Under the pieces are notes generated by a model. That model was not told the origin of the DNA, did no database searches, and worked only from the letters and a program-made list of their open reading frames with translations. A stretch of DNA of 64,000 bases from Cyclina sinensis. Lineage: Eukaryota; Mollusca; Bivalvia; Venerida; Veneridae. Location: positions 11,124,821-11,188,820 of the forward strand of contig JAAONU010000013.1 in assembly GCA_012932295.1 (NCBI GenBank), given 5' to 3'. Below are positions 1 to 13,500 of this stretch, piece after piece (position 1 is the first letter of the stretch; every line of letters starts with the position of its first letter). The position numbers and the translations under genes are program-made.

Positions 1-500
1 AAAGAATAAGGGTATACTTTTCTTGTTAATGCCATAATATCTGAAGAAATTAACACATGTTGTTTCAACTGAAAATGTTTTTTTTTTTTTTTTTTTTTTT
101 TCTCGACCGCCCAACGGACCATTTTCTGAAAAAATTTTGTAAACCAATAGATAAAAAAGTCGTGGCCTTATTTGGCAAAACACACCTTGATGATGTTGTA
201 AACAAAATAATTTTACAGGCTAAATACTACATGTATTACAGTAGGTAAAAACAGTTAAGGCCTGTTAAAGCAACTTTTAAACACCAAGTTTGTGTCAGTT
301 ATACAATTGAAAAATACATATCTAAACAATCATTTAAATACAATGAATTTGAACAAATCACGAGCATCATATATATATGGCAACATTTGCATTTATATTA
401 AGTTAAGTTATATAAGTATATTAAAACCAAATCCTAATGACGCTTGACTGGTGACTGGTAGATTTTACACTTGAAGTAAATTGTCAAATTCATGAGTTAC

Positions 501-1402
501 CAAAGTCTGTAAGTGCTTTTATTCTGGCTAAGCCTAACCAAACATCCCCCGATGCAAAAGATCCAACCCCGTTTACGTATTCCTCCCATTGCCGCTCAAA
601 ACTGATATGTCCATACTTTTGCTGCATTATGATAGCTCTACTGGCAGCTGGGGGCTGATGTAGGCAATACACCTGGAATGTAATCATAAAGTCTTAGATT
701 TATATGTATTTACAATGTATCTTTCAGTTTTTTGAGACGGATGATCAGTTTCTTATATAAACTGTCTTACGATATTCAGTCTCTTTATCCTTTTGTGGCA
801 AAGAAATATCAGTTGCTCTGAGTCTAAGATCCGTCACTCAATGAAAGAGCGAGCGTGATCTTCCACAAAACACCAAATAACACAGCCCGAGACTTGAACA
901 GACACCAGGATGGAAATGGTTGGCCTTTATTTTATAAATATTAGTAAGTTTAGATTAACGAGACCCGTAATGTAATTGCGTTTCGAAAATCTTGATTCCC
1001 TGTTGAAATCAAATTCATTCATATAAACTAAATGAATGATTTTTAAATCTGATTTTTACAAGTCTTTTTACTACTTTAAATTATCAGTGGGGATGTAAGC
1101 GAAAAATAAGCTTTTGAAAGAAATTGTAATCACTAATTAAGTTGTGAAACATACTGTTTGGCCTGAAACTGTCCATCGTTAGTTGAAGCTGCCCCTTTTA
1201 ATAGAAGGGAATACAACCAAGTTTATGTTAGGGATTTGAATACTTCCTCATTCTATATTTGCGACCAGATTTTCTTTCAAACTTAGATCAAGTTAAAGTC
1301 AATATTTAAATATTTATACCTCAAGGGGTTTTGACGTATTTAAGAACAGCAGATCAATGCCTGATTCACCATAGCGGCCATTCCTAAAGACATCGTCACA
1401 GT
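501..1402 (-). CDS. Fibrinogen-related (FReD) protein, partial, two exons
   Basis: Two minus-strand exons join in phase: 1402-1320 (acceptor TTCAG, donor GTATAA) and 672-501 (acceptor TTCCAG, donor GTAACT). The first encodes the start of a fibrinogen C-terminal domain (DCDDVFRNGRYGESGID, then NTSKPLE). The second continues VYC, then ISFERQWEEYVNGVGSF and GDVWLGLARIKALTDF, matching the family pattern of a P-x-x-VYC step, F-x-R-x-W-x-x-Y-x-x-G-x-G and the E/D-x-WLGL-x-x-I core. The usual CDM after VYC is replaced by CLH, so the domain is divergent. The calcium- and ligand-binding C-terminal part would lie left of base 1. No convincing upstream exon was found; a repeat element (1748-3258) sits just 5'. 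In molluscs such proteins are often secreted lectins (FREPs/ficolins); that role is inference here. Confidence 0.72.
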
Positions 1403-1747
1403 CTGAAGTGCACAGAAAAAGATGCGTCTCACAGATGAACCATGGTAGTTAACATTAAGGCAACACTTTGTAGTTTTGTTGCTGCTGCTGATAATTTTTC
1501 TCTAAGCCACTTTCCTTTCGTTTGCAAGTATTTTATTATATTATTTAGGCAATTTATTTAGAGCAGGGTCATTCACTAAAAAATGCTATTTGAAAGACCC
1601 TGTTTAGAGGTAGCGCAATCGGCTCCTTAGCATTTTTTTTTTTTTTGCTTTTGAATAATTAAACTGAAATGATATAAAACAATGGTTTAATCTAATATTT
1701 TACTGAACATTATATAATTAAACTAGAACTATCGCTGAATGCGATTC

Positions 1748-3258
1748 ATACCCCCACCAATGTCCTTGACAGAAGACGACATGGAAAGGTGGTTAAGGGA
1801 ATAACTTTAGTGGAACAAATACATATACATAAAAAGAAATTATCTCTGGTGAAAAAAACAAATTGTACAGGTAATAGTATAAATATATATTGTCAAATCA
1901 TGTTCGAAACAGTTACAAATAACCTTTCATTTTCATGAATATCTGTTCTAGTTTCAGAAACATTTAAGTATTAATGGTTATATCAGAACATTTTCTAAGC
2001 CTAAAAGGGGCATAACTTGTGTCATAATTCAACGGAATTGTAGAATTTTTGTCATCTGAGCTTGCTTGTAACCATTCATATAAATTTTAAGTTTCAAGTA
2101 AATATCTGTTCTGGTTTAAGAAATATTATAGTAAATAAATTTAAAGACATAAAAATGGACATAACTTTGTCAAAATACAATACAAAGTTATCCCCCCCCC
2201 ACACTTTTTTTAGTTATGAAACTTGACCTGCATATCTTCCTTGCGACACCTCGTATATATTTGAAGTTTCAAATGATTATCTGTTCTAGTTTTAGAAATA
2301 TTCAAGTACATGTTAAAATTTCAGAACATTTTCTAAGTCAATTTTTGACCTTCAAGTGTGGCCTTGACCTTAAGCTGGCACAAGAGTAAGATGGGTTCTG
2401 CACATTGCCCAGTTGGGGTGAACATTTGAGTCAAGTTTGAAGAAAATCCTTCCATTAGTATAGAATTTATAGATTGGACATGACATACTGTCTAGTATTG
2501 ATTGTAAGTAAATTAAGACTTAAAAAGGGGCATAACTTTGTCAAAATGCAATACAGAGTTATGAAATTTGACCTGCATATCCTAATTGTGACACTTCATA
2601 TATATTTTAAGTTTCAAGCAAATACGTTTTCTAGTTTCAGAAATATTCAAATACATGTTAAAATTTAAGAATATTTTCTAAGTCAATTTTTGACCTTCAA
2701 GTGTGACCTTGACCTTAAGTCGGCAAAAGGGTAACATGGGTTCTGCACATCCCCTTGCTGAGGTGAACATTTGAGCCAAGATTAAAGAAAATCTTTCAAT
2801 TAGTGTAGGACTTACAGAGCGGACACGACATAATGTCTAATATTTGATTGTTTGATATTTGACCTTCAATTGTGACCTTGACCTTGAGCTGACACATGGG
2901 CAACATGGGTTCTGCACATCCCCTTGCTGAGGTGAACATTTGAGCCAAGATTAAAGAAAATCTTTCAATTAGTGTAGGACTTACAGAGCGGACACGACAT
3001 AATGTTTTATATTTGATTGTTTGATATTTGACCTTCAATTGTGACCTTGACCTTGAGCTGACACATGGGCAACATGGGTTCTGCACATCCTCTTGTTGAG
3101 GTGAACATTTCAGCCAAGTTTGAAGAAAATCCTTCAGTTGGTATAGGATTTATAGAGCGGACACGATAATGGAGACGGACGGACGGACCGACCGACCGAC
3201 GGACGGACGTGTCAAAGCGAATCCATTATAGCCCCCCCACATTTTGTGGTGGGGGTAT
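1748..3258. mobile_element. Tandem-repeat element with terminal inverted repeats and hairpin end
   Basis: The 11-base end TACCCCCACCA (1749-1759) recurs inverted at 3247-3257. The right end is also a hairpin (CCCCCCCAC, loop, GTGGTGGGGG, about 3231-3255) preceded by a GGAC/GACC microsatellite (3173-3205). The interior holds diverged tandem copies with a period near 169 bp, clearest at 2861-3170, each with the motif TGACCTTGACCTT. There is no coding capacity. The layout resembles non-autonomous bivalve elements with minisatellite cores (pearl-like or Helitron-like); the family is not proven. Confidence 0.65.
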
Positions 3259-5453
3259 AATAAAATGGGATTTCAGAGATATTATTTTTTCCAAATACAT
3301 ACTGTCAAACAAAAATCATCTGGGAGTATGAACAAACTATTTAAATGTAGGAGAAAGTTTTCCTCACCGTACATGTATTGGGTCCTCCTGATTGAGTATA
3401 TTAGATGTACAAAAACAAACAAGCAAAAGACAAAGAGAGATGACAGCTTGGATTTTTATTATGTGCGGCTCAATTGCTTCTGAGCAATTACTTTTATATT
3501 TGTGAAAATCCATTCTGATGTTTACCAAAGAATCTCTTCAATGAAATAATTTGGAATGTCTTAGTCTGATTGTAAGAACCATTTATATGATGCCGTTGGT
3601 CTAAGAATGCAAGGAGTCCATGCGACTCTTTTATGTTGTGGGTTATGCATTAAGCTATATATGTACACAACGACGGAATGCCGTTTGCTACTACGAGTAT
3701 AAACAGATCGTAAAGTCGTAGTGATCACATTATTGTAACGTGCAATTCCGTTCACTAACCACTGCTTGGTATATGTTTTCACTGGGTAACCAATCAAGAC
3801 AGAATGACACATTAGCCGATACTTCACAAAAATTTATTTGATCCAATAATCTATTCAAAACAAACGTCAATAATACATATATTATATAATAAAAGACCAG
3901 TTTCATTTCGAACATTTATATACAATATACTACACATAAAAGTAGCAGGCTTTGTTTTGCATATTTATACTAATAACAAGCTAATGGAACATTCCATCAC
4001 AAATTTTGATACATGAATATTGTAAATATTTTTATCTCACAACATGACTATACTATGTAGTGATAAACATATCCAAAAGTAAATTGACTCAAATCGTACA
4101 TGTATGATTGTGATACGAAACTTTCAAAAATTTGTTTCGGAATAGGTTACATCGGACATTTTCATTTTAGTTGATATGGCTTTTAGGTTACAAAACAGAC
4201 TTGAACATACGACTTTTGTCACAAAATCATCACCATTATATCAGACAAACAAGCCAATCATCCAAAACAGAAATTTGATTGAAAAAAATCTAAAAGTAAG
4301 AAAAATGAATAATATGACATTTACTTCATCAAGTTGCATAATGAAATCCTGCACTGCCTCTTTGTAACAACTTAAAACAACAACAACAACATATATTTAT
4401 CTTTTAGAGATTATACTTCAAGGTTATCAAAGTATAACTTCAATAGATTCTTTCGAAACTACTGGCTCTGAGAGGTGTATTTTTTTTAAATTTTTGCCAT
4501 TGCAACAGGTGATATGCAATGAACTAATTTCATCCAAAGAAGTTTGAAGCAACTTCTGTCAGTTTCTTCTTCAGTTTGCTTTAAATTCACCTTGAAATAT
4601 AATGCAAAGAAAATGTTTGTTACAACTGTTGGCCATGCACAACAGACATTAAGTGGTCACAATAGCTTAACAAGGGTTGACCTCGGGAGAGTTGATAAAA
4701 ACTTTGTTCCTTAAGTAACACTCCATTCATGACTTACATTAATTAATTTAAACTAGTCGGTTGACCTAAATATTTTTTCAACTTTACCAACGACCTGAAT
4801 AGTCTCCAAACTAATAAAAATTAAACACTTTATGAAATAGTCAGCATCTGAACAGTCGACTGACATAATTCATAGTCACATTCATAATATATTAATAATA
4901 TAATTCTTTTCACATAACTGAAGACTCATCTCATAATACATAATTCATACATGTTATACAATCAACTTAGCTACTGCACATCATAATAATCATTTATCGT
5001 TTTTAATCATTTATTAACTCGTACATAATTTACTCACATTTGCACAGCCTGTCATTACTGTATTTTAATTTTAAAGTAAAATTAAATATGTCCGTGTCGT
5101 CCAACTGTCTGAAGCTGAATGACAAGTTTTACATAAAACGAAATCCTCGTGCATATCTTACAACGCCACCTAGTGTTCATTACATTCAACTATGAGAAAT
5201 CAATTTTCTTCTTATTCAATTTCACTCAAACGTAGAAAATTACATTTCTCCATGAACTTTGGCACAATGTCGATGTAATACAATCTTATTTTTCTACATC
5301 AAAAGTTATCAAAAAACAGAGTAACACCATTAAATGTATCGTAACTGGATGTGAAACATATTTCATAAACAAACAAAAGAACACTATCAAAGAAAAAACA
5401 AAGATACAGTCTTAACCAAGTGGTTCTAAAGACAATGGTCTACAAAACAATTA
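3259..5453. other. Spacer without a supported gene
   Basis: AT-rich spacer between the 1748-3258 element and the MITE at 5454. A minus-strand open frame at 3915-3730 begins with a hydrophobic stretch that looks like a signal peptide and contains several cysteines; it might be a 5' exon of the FReD gene but has no unambiguous splice donor. Otherwise I see nothing but simple AT-rich sequence. Confidence 0.5.
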
Positions 5454-6216
5454 CAGTAAAGTCTTGCTATTAAGACCACTTTGTGGACCTGGGAGAAGTG
5501 GTCTTATTATCGAGTCGGTCTTAATTCCGAGACCCGTGCTAGCCTTCAATCAATTTCTCATCTGTTGTAAAGGGTTATCATTAGCTATAATGACCTTGCT
5601 GAAAAGGTAAATTATGGAAAAATATTAATGGCATCAATTTTATTCTACAATAACATGATATTTGTTCACATAATTTTCATGTTAGTGCGACATAAAATGA
5701 ATTAAAACTCGAAAGTATACAGTGCAATGTTTTTTCAAGCTGTTTTCATCATTAGCAACACTGAAATTCTACTGTACACAATTTATTTTTGACAGTTTTT
5801 CACTTGTAGCCGTTATAACGTACCTATCCTAAATTGGGCATTATTAACACCTATTTCGTCTTTTATAACGTATTTCTTTGTTCTGCATTAATCAGTACCA
5901 TTTTTATGATACAAACATTGACAGCAAATTGTTCACACCTTGATGACGATTGTCGTATTATGTTGTTTATTGGTGATAATTGGTGACACGTGTCATTTTA
6001 GTAAACCGTTAATGGTTGTCTTATTGGGTCCCACTTTCATTGTAAAATGGGAATTCGGACCCGAAAAAGTGGTCGTAATACGAAGTAGCGGGTCGGTCGT
6101 AATATCGGACCTTACGACCATTGAATTATATAGCAAAAAAATCAGGACCGGAAAAAAGCGGTCGTAATATCGATTTGGCTGCAAAAAAGGGTTGGTCGCA
6201 AAGCGAGACTTTACTG
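5454..6216. mobile_element. pogo/Tigger-like MITE (763 bp)
   Basis: The left end begins CAGTAAAGTCTTGCTATTAA and the right end, reverse-complemented, begins CAGTAAAGTCTCGCTTTGCG, an imperfect inverted repeat of about 25 bp. Both ends are flanked by TA (5452-5453 and 6217-6218), the target duplication of Tc1/mariner-pogo transposons. Subterminal GGTCTTAAT/GGTCGTAAT motifs are repeated several times inside. No transposase frame survives, so this is a non-autonomous copy. Confidence 0.78.
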
Positions 6217-6330
6217 TACATTAAAATACAATCCTGAATGTAGCACAGAGGTTTTCATCACATGAGGACCTCAAAATTTCAGCATTTCCTTTAAAAACTA
6301 GAAATGGGTTTTTGATTGAACAAAAACATA

Positions 6331-7396
6331 ATTATGTCTCCCCCCAGCCAGTTGCTGCAGGTAGTACTGAGTCAGACGATTGTAAAATTTGACATTTAAC
6401 CTCCAAGTGTGACCTTGACCTTGAGACACCACACCCGCAAAGTAGATTCTGCACGTCACCTTGATGAGGTGAACATCTGACCTAAGTTTCATTAAAATCC
6501 ATCAAGGGCTTTTGAAGATACAGAGCGGACACGATTTTGTAGCATTTGACATTTAACCTCCAAGTGTGACCTTGACCTTGAGACACCACACCCGCAAAGT
6601 GGGTTCTGCACGTCACTTTGATGAGGTGAACATCTGACGCAAGTTTCATAAAAATCCTTCGAGGGCTTTTGAAGATACAGAGCGGACACGATTTTGTGGC
6701 ATTTGACATTTAACCTCCAAGTGTGACCTTGACCTTGAGACACCACACCCGCAAAGTAGATTCTGCACGTCACCTTGATGAGGTGAACATCTGACGCAAG
6801 TTTCATAAAAATCCTTCAAGGGCTTTGGAAGATACAGAGCGGACACGATTTTGTAGCATTTGACATTTAACCTCCAAGTGTGACCTTGACCTTGAGACAC
6901 CACACCCGCAAAGTGGGTTCTGCACGTCACTTTGATGAGGTGAACATCTGACGCAAGTTTCATAAAAATCCTTCAAGGGCTTTTGAAGATACAGAGCGGA
7001 CACGATTTTGTGGCATTTGACATTTAACCTCCAAGTGTGACCTTGACCTTGAGACACCACACCCACAAAGTAGGTTCTGCACGTCGCCTTGATTAGGTGA
7101 ACATCTGACCCAAGTTTCATAAAAATCCTTCAAGGGCTTTGGAAGATACAGAGCATACACGATTTTGTGGCATTTGACATTTAACCTCCAAGTGTGACCT
7201 TGACCTTGAGACACCACACCCGCAAAGTGGGTTCTGCACGTCGCCTTGATGAGGTGAACATCTGACCCAAGTTTCATAAAAATCCTTTAAGGGCTTTGGA
7301 AGATACAGAGCGACACGATTTTGTGACGGACAGACGGACGGACGGACAACCAGGGGAAAAACAATATGTCTCCCCCATCTTTGGGGGGAGACATAA
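6331..7396. mobile_element. Element with six 157-bp tandem monomers
   Basis: Six head-to-tail monomers of about 157 bp begin near 6389, 6546, 6703, 6860, 7017 and 7174. Each contains a GTGACCTTGACCTTGAG core, a TTCTGCACGTC box and GATACAGAGCGGACACG. The array is followed by GGAC repeats (7326-7348) and a terminal hairpin (TATGTCTCCCCC, loop, GGGGGGAGACATA, 7364-7393); the left end TATGTCTCCCCCC (near 6333) is the inverted partner. Same architecture as the element at 1748-3258 but different terminal sequence. Confidence 0.75.
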
Positions 7397-10300
7397 TTAC
7401 CAATTCTACAAAAAGCCATTGTTTCACATATTTTTGCAAAGGTTTGAGCTTCAAAAGCACCTGAACTTTCCTATCTTTGCATACAGGCATTAAAACTGAA
7501 TTCAGAGCAGCCAGGCCACACCTACTTGAGTAAATACAAGTATTTACTGCAACAGAAGAATACACAGAAACTTATGGCACATCAAACAAATAAAAAATCT
7601 GAAAAAGCAAATATAATATGTTATTAAGTAATTATTTATGAATGTTCTATCCTCTGTCTTTCCCAGTGCAAAACAAAGACATTTAGCCATTGTTCATTTA
7701 GAAAATCATCTTGAAATCAGTCAGTAAAGCAATTAGAGATACATTGTAATATGAACCTCAATGCAAGTTCAAGACATTCTTTGAATAGGACTTAATACTT
7801 TATTTTCGCTTTCTTTACAGTGTCACACAAGCTATCCAGATTCAACGTAAAATAATGGTGAAAATGGACTGAAGCATGCTTTAAATGCCTAAAATAAGTG
7901 ATATAAACAACGATGCTTTAACTGCTTTATTTAGGGATCTAACAAATTGAAAAGAGAGTCCAATTATTTTAATGACATAGCTGAATATTTCTTTTTTGTA
8001 TAAAGGAATCTGTAATAAGGACCAAGTGAATCTAAAATATGAAGATGGATTAATCATGAATTACAGCCTTATAAAATCTGCTTTGTTCATAAAGAATTTT
8101 CGAGATATCATCTTTAAACATGTTAGGACTAGAATTTAAAAAAGTGTATCAGTAAATTTAAGAGTCAATGAAGTGGCCTTCCAGTCCTAACTAAACTGTA
8201 TTTTGTCACTGCAAAACAGTGAGAAAAAAGCCCCATCAATATTTCTAATCTAGCAACACATTTTCTTATTAATATACTACTGGACATGTATGTGCAATGC
8301 CACCTTATAACAGCCCATACCATTCATGTGTACTCTACATTTAGTGTACATTGTGACTGTTGTATGACTTATCTCAGGGCAACAGCCATCATTATTCTGT
8401 AAATTCTAGCTAAATGTATCTTGAAAACATTTCTCAAGTGTTTTAAGCTTTTATTGCATGAAACATGCATTTAAAACCAATTTTCTTATCTTCATTTTTA
8501 AACCTGAGTTTTTGCTGTGTCACACAAATAGATTAATTTACAAAGAAAGACAAATGAATGCATGTTCGAGATCATTTACTGTTACAATTCACTTCCTGAA
8601 TACTGCCTGATACAACCTTCATTTTAAAAAAAAGTCTTCTTAAAAATAGTTTAATTATAAGATACAAACTTTACAAATTGTTTGAAAATTATACATGTTA
8701 GTTATACACAAAATATTGAGGATATTTTATTAAAATTTTCTAGATACATTGTATATGTATTCAGGAGAACAAATTAAATCACTCATTACATGATACATAC
8801 ATATTTTAATAGATAACAGACACGAAGGGCTAATTACTCAAATACTTCTTTGAGTAAAGCTGAAATATAAAATTGCTCAAAGTAGTTCCTCAATTAACCA
8901 ACCTTTGCCCCTGCAGAAGTATATTACATTGAAAAGGCCACAAATATTCAGGTACTTATGTAAACTTGCAAAGCAAGGTTGTCATGCACACAATCTCTGT
9001 GCATTTCTTAATTCTAAAGTTAGATTTAAACTATTCCATCAATATACTGATGACACTGTAGCAAGGTGCTAAAAACAAGTACAAAGCATCACAAGAACAT
9101 AAAATGCATTTAAATTGAAGGAACTAGATAAAACAACAACGTATTCTAACTTAAAAGTCAAACAGGTTACACTTTTATCAATAATAGTATCATGCATAAC
9201 CCAAACATTCTTTATACTTTGTGAAATTTGAACATGTGAAAATATAATTAAATGCATTGTTTGTGGGTAAATCAAAAGATTTATGCAAAAACAACTGAAA
9301 CTATAATTATATAATCAAATACAATAGTTAGGGTAGTTTTGGAAAGGACAGGTCAGTACCAAGCCCATATGCATTCAGTATTTTATTAATGATTATCATA
9401 AGGTTTCATGCTCTAATATGAAGCATTCAATGCCTAGCAAAAAAAGGTAATCCTTGTTGTGATATACATGGGTAGGGTTCATTAACTAACACAGTTTGTA
9501 GGTATTTATAAATTTAATGCCACATAATTCACTCAAAAGCTTTAAGCTCTAAGACTTTTCACCTGACTATTTTGACTATCTTAACTCAAAAAGCAACATG
9601 ATATCAACAGAAGATGCTCCCCTGGCCAAGATGTACTGTACACAAACAACAATAAGAACTATTACCTTGTTTCCAATATATGTACAATTTAGTCAAGCAA
9701 GGTAAGCTAAACAGGTCCCTGTCTAACAAAAAATAACCTTGTGACCACGTAAACTACAGTGGGCGACAACACACACAACCCTGATTTCAGACTGATACAA
9801 ACATACAATTTAGACTTGAACAATAAAAGTAAGAAACTATCACAAATGTAAGTCTTATCACATCATTAAAAGTTGTACATACAACTAATCTCAGCAAAGT
9901 CAGGGCTACCATAGACTCTGAAATCCATAACATTTAGTAAATTCTTAACAAGACTAAAAGAAAGCTAGGATATATGCCCTCTAAACATTAACTCCATATA
10001 AACTCATTTTATCCCATTTCCTGTAGATAATGAAACATATTTATGTATAATTCTTTTTGATCTTTACAGTACACTGTGAACACAATAAACATTTGGTATT
10101 GTCAGTCAAATTCCCTTTAGTGTCAAATATTTTCTTAGAATTATAAAGTTCTGGAAAAACTGCTACATTTTACACCTAGATTATCTTTATCTATGGAAAG
10201 CTAATGCATACAAGAAACTTGATTTGCTAGAAATAACCTACAGCAATACTCACTCAACATTCATTCAAATACCTAAATGCATCACATTTTGACCAATAAA

Positions 10301-10556
10301 TAAAACAATAAGATTATAATGGGCAATACAGAGATAACCTATAACCACATTGCACTTAAGTTCTAGCTGTATAGCAAATGGGATTCTAGCTAATCAATGA
10401 GATGGTCTTATTCAATGTAAAAGCTCCTATGATTGGCTACCATGAATCTGTGAGTTCCTAGCTGAGTATGATTCCTAAAGTTTGCCACATTTAATGTGGC
10501 TCTCTACAAACATAAATAAAGTTATCTTTATTGTAGACAGAGTCTCTACTGGTTTC
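7397..10556. other. 3' flank of APPL1, probably including its 3' UTR
   Basis: AT-rich sequence downstream (minus sense) of the APPL1 stop codon. The nearest poly(A) signal on the minus strand is AATAAA at 10532-10527, only 25 nt past the stop; further AT-rich candidates lie down to 7800, so the true cleavage site cannot be chosen by eye. No coding exon or repeat array was recognised. Confidence 0.4.
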
Positions 10557-13500
10557 TCAAGCACTAGATTCTGAATCAGGTTTCTGCTCACTCTTGTCAC
10601 CATTCTCTGTGACTGAGGCATCTTCTTTTTGCTGTAAAATAAAATGTTTGAGATAGAAATTACTAAATATTTTCATTTCACTGAAAAATACTCACATTAT
10701 ACATCAACATGAAACATTTTTATCTCTTTATATTGAAAGCTTTCCCATTAAATTTTTGTTTAATAGAAATGATAAGGCTCTGTTCAAATATCATACAATT
10801 TTCCCCCACAATTTAGCTAAAATTGGACTCAGACACACAGTATATAAATAATTTTGAAGCTAACAAAATGAAATTCCTTTACAACACAAGACATTAAACA
10901 ACACAATATAAATGCCTGGTTCTCCTTAGATCAGCTTTGGTAACTATCTGTTTTTGCTCTACTTTGAATTTCCTGAACAGTTTTGAACTTCCATTTTATG
11001 ACCAAGATCTTAAAACTCTTTTTTATGACCTGCAAAAATTCATTTGTCCAATCACAGATGTTGTTACTTACCCTAGGTGATTCTGGCTTGATATCCAGTT
11101 CCCCCATTTCTTTGTCCATTTCCTCCAGCATATCTTGCTCATCATCCACTGACAACTTCATGTAGTTCTTGTCACTTGTCAATGGCAAGTTAGATGACAA
11201 TAAACTCTCCTCTTCTTCCTTGTCTTCTAACTGATTGATGTTGGCAAGCAAGAGTGACTGAAACAGAGAGAACATGGTCAAAAGTTGTATACAATTTAAC
11301 AAAAACTTTGTTTTTACTGGGTTTTGTTTTAGATCAACTATTCTAAATTAAACTCTACTGTCAGCCAACAGAAAGCTGAATGTCATACTCATAGGAAAAT
11401 CATTCACTCACTCATATTTGGGAGCCTAAGGTAAGTTTTCTAACTCCAATAAGAAACGCATTTTTTCATTGTGATGTTTTTTAAGGACTAATCAAGTGTA
11501 TCAACAAAAACATTTTCAAGACAATTTCTGCATCAGTACTTTCTGATGTCTAGTTTCAACAAGTTCTAGACAAATACTTGTATGATAGGAATTAAATTTT
11601 CTTTTCTAGAAATCAAACCACTCCAACAGAATGAAAAAAGGATAACATACTTAAACAATTGTTAATATTAACATAAATTAATGAGTGACTTTGCATAAAT
11701 AATCATAATACTGGAAAAAAAATTTAAAGTACATTTGTGACTGATCTAAAAATCCTAATGTTGTTGTACTTTTGTTTTTTTATCACTTTTGTTTCAAGAG
11801 ACATATTCATAATCACATCTTTTTCATGGCAAAATGTTACTGTTCAATACAAATATATTGACTCTTTTTAATTTTCTATGTCTACATCTCAGAAACAAAT
11901 CTGATTCTTTATCAGACATGTTAAACACCGGAAGAGTAAAATGATTTTAATTTCAGCATCATTAAATAGATATTAAGCAAGGATTACTTCTGTTCAGTAT
12001 CTCTGATCAAATGTGTTACAACAATCTACCAAACATAGTGGAGCAGAATGTTCTTTTACATGGGCTATAAGATTATGTTACTCAAGTTATCTAGGTGTAG
12101 AAGCAACAAATACATAAATGACAGCAAAATTCTGTTTCTGTTATATAGAAACTTGAGAATTTAGAAAGTTATTTATAAACTTGATAAAGTTGATATTTTC
12201 TATATCAAAGTTGATTTGTTTTAACATTATAACAAATAAAATTCAACAACAATCTCAGAAAGACAGAACTATTATCCTTGAGATTCTTCTACACTTGAGA
12301 TCCTTTTAATCTGGAAACCCTTCTAATCCACACTTTTTCTAATGGTATGGATAAATTTGGATTACACATTAGAGATGTCCCACTGTACATTAAGATCCTT
12401 CACAAATAAATAATTTTGAAGCACAGAATGATGATTTAAAGCTAAGAATTTAGTAATAAATCTGTCAGGAAAGTTATACTCCTTGAACAAAGAAGGCCTT
12501 TATTTAATTCTTGTCTATTCCCTAGAATGACCCTGTGATTCCCAGGTCAAACCCTCATGGCCTTGACAAGGAATATACAGCTTTTGATCCACCACCAGTT
12601 CTGATTACACAATGTAACAAAGTGGTATATGCTTGGTATAACTTTGTTAGTTAAAGCATGCTCTAAATGGTTTAGTTAGTTAACATGTACGGTAGAATCT
12701 TTTAATGAATGTCATGAATTTGGTGCTTTTATTTCTTCAACATACAAATAAAGTTGAACAATCGAGTGAGAAAACATATTCAAGTTGACAACATACAGAT
12801 ACACCATTAAATACTAAAAGCTATTGACCTCCAGATTTTAGATTAACGTTTTTTTCCCTCAAAATTTAACCTAAGTCAAAATACGATACGATAAAACAAT
12901 TCTTTGCTTCCACAGGGCTTTAATTTGTATGGAAAAGTACTTCACAAATGCTACTAGAATTTCATGAATAATAATATAGTGCATAAACATTTTCTTTTTT
13001 ATGCATTGGCAATGTTGAGGTCAGTTACTTTATATACATCAGATAAACACAGTATAATGTATGCATATTTTGACATGATGCCAGCATTATATAAGACAGG
13101 TGTATTTCAAATGCAAAGAAGCAACAACAATACATATAAGTACATTTACCTTTGTGTTCTGGTTACACAATACTCTTACAACAATACATGTAATATTCAT
13201 GCATGTAATTGTAACACATATTGGATGATATAAACTGTAAAAGTTTTAAACTACAAAAAGTCGTCTTTTAGTTGTCTTAAAGATTATAAAACAGAAACAA
13301 TATATTCTTATTTGATTAGTGGTAATATGTTTGTCTTTTATTACTAAAATTGCAGGAAGACTGACAGGTCCTTAACATGCAGTATAGTGATGAAAAAACA
13401 TAAAAAGCTCACACTGACTGTCAAACAAATATATAAGCAGTTTTTGTTTGGCATGAGTGAAATCACCTGCTGCATTGTGACAATGAATCTCAAGATAATG

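Noticed and set aside
5940..6184. Overlapping 60-75 residue open frames on both strands
   Set aside because: They lie wholly inside the pogo-like MITE and do not resemble a transposase.
6389..7320. CRISPR-like regular repeats
   Set aside because: Monomers are contiguous with no unique spacers, and the genome is eukaryotic.
6298..7419. A ladder of ~105-residue minus-strand open frames
   Set aside because: They repeat with the 157-bp monomer, which is not a multiple of three; they are open by chance in a tandem repeat.
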